From NCBI GenBank assembly GCA_035515475.1, contig DATJBF010000014.1, positions 1 through 24,155 of the forward strand: a stretch of 24,155 bases of DNA, written 5' to 3'. Of this stretch, positions 8,620 to 15,318 are shown in pieces. A program made the position numbers and the translations under genes. How positions within the stretch are numbered: the first letter of the stretch is position 1; each line of letters starts with the position of its first letter. Under the pieces are notes generated by a model, which worked only from the letters and a program-made list of their open reading frames with translations, was not told the DNA's origin and did not search any database. The stretch is from DATJBF01 sp035515475. Its GTDB lineage: Bacteria; Verrucomicrobiota; Verrucomicrobiia; Palsa-1439.

Positions 8620-9738
8620 TCAACCTCTCCCCAACATGATGGTCAGGAAGTCCTTCACATCTCCCAAGTACGCAGCGAACATAGCAAGAAGTTGGCCCTG
8701 TGCAAAGATCCAGATGACCGCCGCCAACGCAATGTACGGCCCGTACGGGATGCGGCTTTGAAACCCCTTTTTGCCCACGGCGATCAACGCCAGGCTCACC
8801 AACGAGCCTACGGTCGACGACACGACGATCGCGAACACGGTCGACTGCCATCCCAAAAACGCGCCGATGGCCGCCAATAGCTTCACGTCGCCCAATCCCA
8901 TGGCCTCCCGCGGGATTACGATCCTGTCGGTCGTCGCTTCGATGGGGCCGGCATCCGCCAGCGAACGGGACTCGCCATTCACCGTAATCAGGTCTTCTTC
9001 CACAACCACCGTGGCCGCATCGAACTGCTTGTCCGCAAACTTCAGCTTCGTCGCGTCAAACCGGATCCGGTCGGACCGGCGAGAAAACAGGTCGGCCCAC
9101 GCGATCTCCTCGTCGGGCAACTTGAGCTTCCCATTCGCGATCACGACCACCGTGTCCTGCGGCAACAACACCCGGAGCCTGCCGAACAACAGCTTGCCGA
9201 GTTCGGCAATCGCAAACAACACAAGTCCGCCCGCCATGATTCCGCCGACGGATCTCAGTGCCGCCAGCCCGCGCGACGGCGCGTGCTGGAGAGAGGGCAA
9301 CGCCACCGAACTGAGAAACCCGACGACAACGCCCCCCATCGTGAGTTCGTTTGGGATAATGTAGTGCTCGAAATCAATGAACGACCCGGCGATCAGCCCG
9401 CCGACCAGCAACCAGTAGATCGGACACAGCCACGGCTGCGAATCTTTGAACTGGTTCCAAACCAACAGAAAAACAACCGCCGTCAGCAGTTCGACCAGAA
9501 AATACCGGGGACTGATCCGTCCGCCGCAATGGCGGCATTTCCCGCGAAGCGCCACGTAGCTGACCAGCGGGATGTTGTCGGTCCAACGGATGCGCTGGCT
9601 GCAGTGGGGGCAATGCGACGGCGGTGAAACAACCGATTCGTTACGCGGCATCCGGTGCACGCAGACGTTGAGGAAGCTGCCCACGACGGCGCCAAACACG
9701 AACACGATGAAATCGACGTAGAGCCGGAGCCAGGTCAA
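8620..9738 (-). CDS. pilD: Prepilin peptidase, A24 family, with domain insertion
   Basis: This 372-residue inner-membrane aspartic protease is expected to cleave, and often methylate, type IV pilin or type II pseudopilin precursors. The N-terminal domain has GSFLNVCVHRMPR and a zinc-type tetracysteine (C43, C46, C68, C71). The two catalytic aspartates sit in FIDFEHYIIPNELT (D122) and GLGDVKLLAAIGAFLGW (D284). Between them lies a hydrophilic stretch of about 85 residues (191-275) that short classical enzymes such as E. coli PppA/GspO lack. The only usable start is TTG 9738, in a TTGA overlap with the aroE stop; a purine-rich GGTGAGAAG precedes it. No pilin or secretion genes are in the window, so the substrate is unknown. 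Function is well supported; pilD is the generic name. Confidence 0.9.
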   Translation of the reverse strand: MTWLRLYVDFIVFVFGAVVGSFLNVCVHRMPRNESVVSPPSHCPHCSQRIRWTDNIPLVSYVALRGKCRHCGGRISPRYFLVELLTAVVFLLVWNQFKDSQPWLCPIYWLLVGGLIAGSFIDFEHYIIPNELTMGGVVVGFLSSVALPSLQHAPSRGLAALRSVGGIMAGGLVLFAIAELGKLLFGRLRVLLPQDTVVVIANGKLKLPDEEIAWADLFSRRSDRIRFDATKLKFADKQFDAATVVVEEDLITVNGESRSLADAGPIEATTDRIVIPREAMGLGDVKLLAAIGAFLGWQSTVFAIVVSSTVGSLVSLALIAVGKKGFQSRIPYGPYIALAAVIWIFAQGQLLAMFAAYLGDVKDFLTIMLGRG

Positions 9739-10598
9739 GGCTTCTCACCATAGATTGCCGCCCGAAGCGCCCGGCGCATGACCGCGAGCGGAGCTTTCCG
9801 CTTCGTCCAAATTTCAAAGGCTCTGGCCCCCTGATGCAGCAACATCCCCAAGCCGTTCGCCACTTTGGCTCCGGCGCTCTCGGCCACCCGCAACAATTCC
9901 GTTTGCGCCGGCCGGTAAATTGCGTCGTACACGTGGAGCCGCGGCGAGAACAATTCCAGACCCAGCCCGAGCGATTCCTCCTCCTTCAACCCCACGGACG
10001 TAGCGTTGACGACGAGATCGACGTCGCGCATGACCTTCGCGATCTCACCTGCCTCCAGCGGCAACGGCTGGAATTCCACCTTTGCCAGACGAATCTCGCG
10101 GGCGACCGGTTCGATCCGGGCGAGCGTGCGATTGGCGACGATGACCTTCGCGGCACCTTCGAGCGCGCACTTCACCGCGATCGCCCGGCCGGCCCCGCCC
10201 GCCCCCAACACCAGCACGCGCTTGCCCCGAATCGATAAATTGAAATCCTCCTTCACGGCCTTGACAAATCCGTAGCCGTCCGTGTTGAACCCCCGCAGGC
10301 GCCGCTTTTCGATGCTCACGGTATTCACCGCTCCGAGCCGGCGCGCTTCAGCGTCGACGGCATCGAGGCAATCCAGGGCAAGAATCTTGTGGGGGACCGT
10401 GAGGTTGATGCCCACGATCCCCATGTCGCGGGCGCCCTGCAACGCCGTGCACAGGTTCTGCGGTTCGACGAGGAACGCGAGGTACTTCCAGTTCATCTTC
10501 AGCGCGTCGAACGCGGCATTGTGCAGCGCCGGCGACGCCGTGTGGGCGATGGGCGCGCCGAACACGCCGACAATCGTTGTTGACCCGTTAATGTTCAT
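9735..10598 (-). CDS. aroE: Shikimate dehydrogenase (NADP+)
   Basis: This 287-residue cytosolic enzyme reduces 3-dehydroshikimate to shikimate. Motifs in order: GAPIAHTASPALHN (substrate site), INLTVPHK with catalytic K71, FNTDGYGF with D107, the dinucleotide-binding GAGGAGRAI, NRTLARI (NADP specificity), NATSVGL, and LLHQGARAFEIWT. ATG 10598 fits the usual N-terminus; the frame stays open 28 codons upstream but without family similarity. No strong Shine-Dalgarno is evident close to it. The stop overlaps the TTG start of the prepilin peptidase, and nuoN ends 49 bp upstream, so it may be read from the complex I transcript as well as from an unseen local promoter. With aroC it gives two shikimate-pathway steps in one three-gene block. 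Confidence 0.96.
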   Translation of the reverse strand: MNINGSTTIVGVFGAPIAHTASPALHNAAFDALKMNWKYLAFLVEPQNLCTALQGARDMGIVGINLTVPHKILALDCLDAVDAEARRLGAVNTVSIEKRRLRGFNTDGYGFVKAVKEDFNLSIRGKRVLVLGAGGAGRAIAVKCALEGAAKVIVANRTLARIEPVAREIRLAKVEFQPLPLEAGEIAKVMRDVDLVVNATSVGLKEEESLGLGLELFSPRLHVYDAIYRPAQTELLRVAESAGAKVANGLGMLLHQGARAFEIWTKRKAPLAVMRRALRAAIYGEKP

Positions 10599-10647
10599 GG
10601 AACCCGAAGCAAGCCGCCCCCCGGGCGACGCCTCCCTGCGGCACCGA

Positions 10648-12150
10648 TTATAGGGCAGCCAACAGGCCGTTGAGAAGCGCAAGTATTGGGTCGGGGAATA
10701 TGCCCAGCGCGACCACCGCCACCGCGAGGAAGGCGAGGACGACGTTGAGATAGGTCGGCGTGCGCACGCGACCCTGATCGGCGCCCTCGACCACGTAAAT
10801 GTGTTTGAGCAGAACCAGATAGTAATACAACGACACGGCGCTCATCGCGATGCCGAGGACCACGAGCCACAACAGACCGAAGTTCTCCACGTCGCACCCG
10901 ATCGCCGCGGCGAACAGGTAGAACTTGCCGAAGAACCCTCCCAACGGCGGAATGCCCGCCAGCGACAGAACAAAAATCAGCATCAACAGCGACAGGAACG
11001 GCGCGCGCCGGGCCATTCCATCAAAGTCCCGCATCTCGTCGCCCCCGGCCCGGCTCGACAACGCCGCAACCACGCCGAACGCCCCGAGATTCGTCAGGGC
11101 ATACACGATCACGTAGAACAGCACCGCCGTGGCGCCCATTCTCGTCGCTGCCGTGAGCCCGATAAAGATGTAGCCCGCGTGGGCAATGCTGGAGTACGCC
11201 AACAGACGCTTGACGTTGTGTTGGACGATCGCCGCACAATTGCCCAACACCATGCTCAATGCCCCCGTCAGCGCCACCAGCATCGTCCAGCCCGAAGAGA
11301 ACCGACCCCAAAATGCCGAGCCTTCCAAGCCGGCAAACCCAACGAACAACACCTTCAGCAGCACAAAGAAGCTGGCAACCTTCGAGCCGGTCGCAATGTA
11401 CGCAGTCACCGGCGTCGGGGCCCCCTCGTACGCGTCCGGCGCCCACAGGTGGAACGGAGCGATGGCGACCTTGAAGCCAAACCCGACAAGGACAAACAAT
11501 AACCCCACCCCCAGCAGCGGGCCCATTCCACCGACGGTACTGGTCTTGCCGAATTCGCGAATTCCCTGGAGGCTCGTTGCGCCCGTCGCGCCGAACACGT
11601 AACTCAAGCCGAACAGCAGGAACGCCGACGAAATCGCACCGAACATGAAGTATTTCACCGCGGCTTCTTGCGACCGCAACTCGCCCTTGTGAAAGGCCGT
11701 GAGGATGTACAGCGAGATGCTCGTCAACTCCAGCGCCACAAAGATGGTGATCAATTCTTCCGCACTGATCAACAGCATCATCCCGATCGCGCCGAACAAC
11801 AGGACCGCAAAATATTCGCCAACATGCCGGCCGACGTCGTAATCCATCGAAATCGCTACGGTCACCAGCGCCAGCACAACAATCACCAGCTTGAAGAACA
11901 GGTTGAGACCGTCGACTGCGAGCGTGCCGCCCAACAGCACCTGGCGCGGGTGGTTCATCTGTGCCCAGAGCGGGATCAGGGCCGCCAACAGCCCCAACAC
12001 GGTCACCGCCCCGAGCCGGCGCATCCGCACCGGCAGCGCCGCGCGCCGCAGCGCCGCCAGATCAAGCGTCAACACCACAAGCGCCGTCACCACCAGAACA
12101 GTCTCGGCACCGAGCGCCCGGAATACGGCGAAATAGGATACCGGCGTCAT
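10648..12150 (-). CDS. nuoN: NADH-quinone oxidoreductase subunit N (antiporter-like)
   Basis: This 500-residue protein with about 14 helices forms one proton-translocating unit of the complex I membrane arm. Charged residues expected in antiporter-like subunits are present: E141 in FVALELTSISLYIL, K227 in GFGFKVAIAPFHLWAPDAYEGAP, K257 in IATGSKVASFF, and a late lysine in PPLGGFFGKFYLF. Length is typical of NuoN. Its ATG overlaps the stop of the preceding NuoM-like gene as ATGA, indicating translational coupling. It is the last nuo gene of the cluster. Confidence 0.97.
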   Translation of the reverse strand: MTPVSYFAVFRALGAETVLVVTALVVLTLDLAALRRAALPVRMRRLGAVTVLGLLAALIPLWAQMNHPRQVLLGGTLAVDGLNLFFKLVIVVLALVTVAISMDYDVGRHVGEYFAVLLFGAIGMMLLISAEELITIFVALELTSISLYILTAFHKGELRSQEAAVKYFMFGAISSAFLLFGLSYVFGATGATSLQGIREFGKTSTVGGMGPLLGVGLLFVLVGFGFKVAIAPFHLWAPDAYEGAPTPVTAYIATGSKVASFFVLLKVLFVGFAGLEGSAFWGRFSSGWTMLVALTGALSMVLGNCAAIVQHNVKRLLAYSSIAHAGYIFIGLTAATRMGATAVLFYVIVYALTNLGAFGVVAALSSRAGGDEMRDFDGMARRAPFLSLLMLIFVLSLAGIPPLGGFFGKFYLFAAAIGCDVENFGLLWLVVLGIAMSAVSLYYYLVLLKHIYVVEGADQGRVRTPTYLNVVLAFLAVAVVALGIFPDPILALLNGLLAAL

Positions 12151-13706
12151 CGCATCCCTCGCAGGAACAGTTCGACGTTGGCTTTGATCATGTCGAGCAT
12201 GATCGACGGGTACAGGCCGATGATCACCAGCAAGGCCATCAGAATCACCGCTCCGACCCGCTCCGGCAGCGTGATCGGCGGCACATTCCAGCGCGGTTCC
12301 CCTGTTCCCTCGGAGCCGGCTGCAGGGGACGCGTTCCCTCCATGGCTACCCGGATTGCTCGTCGCCGGATGTTCGTCTTCGGCGTAGAACACCTTGTGAA
12401 TGGCATTCAGGATGTAGGCAACGGTCAGCAAGATGCCAATGGCCGCCCCCGCCGTCAGCCACGGACTCATGCGAAACGCACCGATCAATACCTGGATTTC
12501 GGCGACAAACCCGCTAAACCCCGGCATCCCCATCGAAGCCGCTCCCGCAATGACAAACGTGACGCACGCAAATGGAATCACCTTCGCCAATCCACCGAGC
12601 TCGTCCAACTGCCGGGTGTGCGTGCGGTCGTACACCATCCGGCCGACGACGGCGAACAACAGACTGGCCACCACGCCATGCGAAAACATCTGCAGCACGG
12701 CGCCCGACATCCCGATCACGTTGAGCGTGGCCAGACCCAGCAACACAAACCCCATATGGCTCACACTCGAGTAGCCGATGATGAACTTGAAATCGTCCTG
12801 CACCAATGCCACCGCCGCCCCATACACGATCCCCACCACCGCCAGCCAGGCAATGCACCATCTCCAGTACTCCAGCCCTTGCGGGAATAACAACATCGCG
12901 CCGCGCAGGCAACCATACGCGCCCAGCTTCATCACCACACCCGCCAACAACATCGACGCCGCCGTCGGCGCGGCCACGTGTCCCGTCGGGGCCCACGTGT
13001 GCAGCGGCCAGATGCCCGCCAGGACCGCGAAACCGAAGAAGATCAACGGGAACACCCACACTTGCACGTCGCGGGCAATCGGGTGCCGGGCCAGTTCCAG
13101 AATGTCGAACGTCCGGCCACCGGCGCTGAAGAACATCGCCAGAATGCCGATGAACACCGCGGCGCTGCCGACGAACGAGTACAACACCAGCTTCATCGCG
13201 CCGAATTCTTTGCGGGTCGACCCCCAGATGGCGATGATGAAGTACTTGGGAATGATCGCCAGTTCGTAAAAGACGAACAACAGGAACAAATCCATGGCCA
13301 GGAACACGCCGTACACGCCCGCGATCAGCGTCAGAAAGAACGCGAAAAACTCTTTGACCCGGTTCTCGATGTTCCAACTAAACAGGATGCCCGTCACACA
13401 CACGAAGCCATTCAGGACGACCAGCGGATAGTTGATGCCATCGACCGCGAGATGGTAATTGATCCCCAGCGCCAGAATCCAAGAAACGTTGACGACGTCG
13501 CGGAGCCCGGTCTGCAGGCCGCCGCTGCTCCGGGCCATTTCTCGTACCCAAGCGTCGTATGCGAAATACCCTTGCAGCGCGACAACCAACCCCGCCACGC
13601 CCGTCAACAGTGCCACCCAGCGAATCAGGTTCTTCGATTCCCGGGGCAGCAGCAGGATCAACCCGGCCCCCAGAAACGACAGGTAAATTGTCCAGTCAAC
13701 ACACAT
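12147..13706 (-). CDS. nuoM: Second, divergent NuoM-like antiporter subunit
   Basis: This 519-residue protein is a NuoM-type antiporter-like subunit: E148 in FVFYELAIIPKYFII, K260 in LLAGVVMKLGAYG, SSVSHMGFVLLG, E403 in GMPGFSGFVAEIQVLIG. It departs from the canonical pattern at TM7. The usual FAVKVPLWPFHTWLPDAH reads FAVLAGIWPLHTWAPTGH, so the lysine equivalent to E. coli NuoM K234 is L229, and PDAHT is PTGHV. It follows a canonical NuoM gene with a 7-bp gap, so the operon encodes two NuoM proteins. Residues about 450-475 form a Gly/Ser/Pro-rich insert, partly encoded by a hairpin-forming repeat. Such an additional NuoM is known from '2M' complex I. Whether it pumps protons, given the missing lysine, is open. 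Confidence 0.93.
   Translation of the reverse strand: MCVDWTIYLSFLGAGLILLLPRESKNLIRWVALLTGVAGLVVALQGYFAYDAWVREMARSSGGLQTGLRDVVNVSWILALGINYHLAVDGINYPLVVLNGFVCVTGILFSWNIENRVKEFFAFFLTLIAGVYGVFLAMDLFLLFVFYELAIIPKYFIIAIWGSTRKEFGAMKLVLYSFVGSAAVFIGILAMFFSAGGRTFDILELARHPIARDVQVWVFPLIFFGFAVLAGIWPLHTWAPTGHVAAPTAASMLLAGVVMKLGAYGCLRGAMLLFPQGLEYWRWCIAWLAVVGIVYGAAVALVQDDFKFIIGYSSVSHMGFVLLGLATLNVIGMSGAVLQMFSHGVVASLLFAVVGRMVYDRTHTRQLDELGGLAKVIPFACVTFVIAGAASMGMPGFSGFVAEIQVLIGAFRMSPWLTAGAAIGILLTVAYILNAIHKVFYAEDEHPATSNPGSHGGNASPAAGSEGTGEPRWNVPPITLPERVGAVILMALLVIIGLYPSIMLDMIKANVELFLRGMR
12295..12340. repeat. Hairpin-type repeat inside NuoM-like coding sequence
   Basis: CCCCTG (12299-12304) pairs with CAGGGG (12323-12328) around a perfect AGCCGGCT palindrome (12314-12321), with TTCCC-type repeats on both sides. 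It encodes residues about 456-471 of the divergent NuoM (GGNASPAAGSEGTGEP), a stretch absent from the canonical NuoM next to it. It looks like a palindromic element absorbed in frame. The boundaries are approximate. Confidence 0.45.
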
Positions 13707-13713
13707 GATCTCG

Positions 13714-15318
13714 TCAATGTCCCCAAGCCATCATGGTCGACGGTGCCTTCTCAAAGAGGTGCACCAGTTGCACCACCGCCGCGTTCGACGCGTGAATCAT
13801 CGGCGCCGGATAAATGCCGATCCAAAACATGAAGAACATCAGCACCGCGCCGATGACAATCTCGCGTCCCGTCATGTCGGGCAGGCCGGCCCACTTCTGG
13901 TTTAACGGGCCGAACCCCACCTTCTGCATCATGCCGAGCAGGAACACCGCCGTGATAACCAGCCCGATCGTGGCCAGCGACGTCACCAGCGTGACGATCG
14001 GGAACGCCCCCTTGAAAATCAGAAACTCCCCGACGAACCCGTTCAATCCCGGCAAACCGAGCGACGAGAACATCGAGATGCCGAGGACGCCGGCGTAGAT
14101 CGGCATGATTTTGCGCAGCCCGCCGTAGTCCTCCAGCTTGCGCGTGTGCGTGCGCTCGTAGAGCACCCCCACGAGAAAGAACAACGCCGCCGAGCTGATG
14201 CCGTGATTGAACATCTGCAACACGGTGCCGTTGAGGGCCGCCGCCTTTTCATTGACGACGTCCCGGACGTTCGGGGCGGAAGCCACCACCGCACAAATCC
14301 CGAGCATCGCGTAGCCCATGTGGTTGACCGATGAATACGCCACCAGCCGCTTGAAATCGGTCTGGGCCAGGGCCGCATACGCGCCAAACACGATGCTGGC
14401 CAGGGCCAGGAACAGCAGCACGTTCACGTGCGCCTGTACCTGGTCGGGAAAAATCGGCAGGATGATTCGCAAGAAGCCATACACGCCCATCTTCAGGAGA
14501 ATCGCCGCCAGCACCATCGAGCCGCCCGTCGGCGCCTGGGTGTGGGCGTCCGGCAGCCAGGTGTGGAACGGCCAGATCGGCACCTTGATCGCAAACCCGA
14601 GAAAGGCGCCCCAGAACAACAACGAGCCGAACCCCGTGGCACTCAGATGGAGGCCCGTATGCTGGTTGATGTTGGTGACCAGCCGCCCGATCGCCGCGGC
14701 CAGTTCGCCCGAGGCCGCCTGTTGCCGCAGATCGAGGAAATCGAAGGAGTTCGTCGCGAGATAGAGAAACGCGAACGCCAGCAGCATCGTCACGCTGCCC
14801 GCCAACGTGTAAATGAAGAACTTGAACGAGGCATACGTGCGATCTTCGTGTCCCCAGATCTTGATGAGGAAATACATCGGAATCAATCCGAGTTCCCAGA
14901 AGATGAACCAATGGAAAAAGTTCAGCGCGGTGAACACGCCGAACATGCCCGTCTGCAGCAGCAGGAACAAGAAGAAGAACAGCTTCACGTCGCGGTCTTC
15001 TTTCCAGTGCGTCAACAGCGCCAACGGCGTGATGATGGCGGTCAGCAGCACCATCGTGACGCTCAGTCCGTCCACCGCAAGGCGGTAATCCACGTTCAAC
15101 GCGGCAATCCACGGCACGCGCTCCTCGAACATCAGCCCCGCATTGGGATCAAACCGGCTCCACACGCACAGCGTCAACAGCAACGAAACGAGGCTGGCTC
15201 CCAGCGACACGAGTTTGATGCCCAGGTGGTTGGTCTTCGGCAGCAGTAGCACCAATGCCGCGCCCACCAGCGGCACGAACGTGATCAGCGATAACATTGG
15301 AAGGGAGGACTGGCTCAT
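13714..15318 (-). CDS. nuoM: NADH-quinone oxidoreductase subunit M (canonical)
   Basis: This 534-residue antiporter-like subunit of the membrane arm has every expected proton-path residue: E142 in HWFIFWELGLIPMYFLI, K245 in LGFAIKVPIWPFHTWLPDAHTQAP, K276 in AAILLKMGVYGFLR, and E431 in GLPGLNGFVGEFLIFKG. About 14 helices are visible. The ATG start overlaps the NuoL stop (ATGA), and the stop is 7 bp before the second NuoM gene. Between TM5/6 and TM7 there is a modest extra loop (about 190-225) compared with its divergent neighbour. This is the copy that would fill the normal NuoM position. Confidence 0.97.
   Translation of the reverse strand: MSQSSLPMLSLITFVPLVGAALVLLLPKTNHLGIKLVSLGASLVSLLLTLCVWSRFDPNAGLMFEERVPWIAALNVDYRLAVDGLSVTMVLLTAIITPLALLTHWKEDRDVKLFFFLFLLLQTGMFGVFTALNFFHWFIFWELGLIPMYFLIKIWGHEDRTYASFKFFIYTLAGSVTMLLAFAFLYLATNSFDFLDLRQQAASGELAAAIGRLVTNINQHTGLHLSATGFGSLLFWGAFLGFAIKVPIWPFHTWLPDAHTQAPTGGSMVLAAILLKMGVYGFLRIILPIFPDQVQAHVNVLLFLALASIVFGAYAALAQTDFKRLVAYSSVNHMGYAMLGICAVVASAPNVRDVVNEKAAALNGTVLQMFNHGISSAALFFLVGVLYERTHTRKLEDYGGLRKIMPIYAGVLGISMFSSLGLPGLNGFVGEFLIFKGAFPIVTLVTSLATIGLVITAVFLLGMMQKVGFGPLNQKWAGLPDMTGREIVIGAVLMFFMFWIGIYPAPMIHASNAAVVQLVHLFEKAPSTMMAWGH

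Noticed and set aside
8618..8851. N-terminal extension of aroC by 78 codons
   Set aside because: It overlaps the end of the prepilin peptidase in another frame. The chorismate synthase N-terminus begins at MPQLRYFTAGESHG with a good ribosome-binding site.
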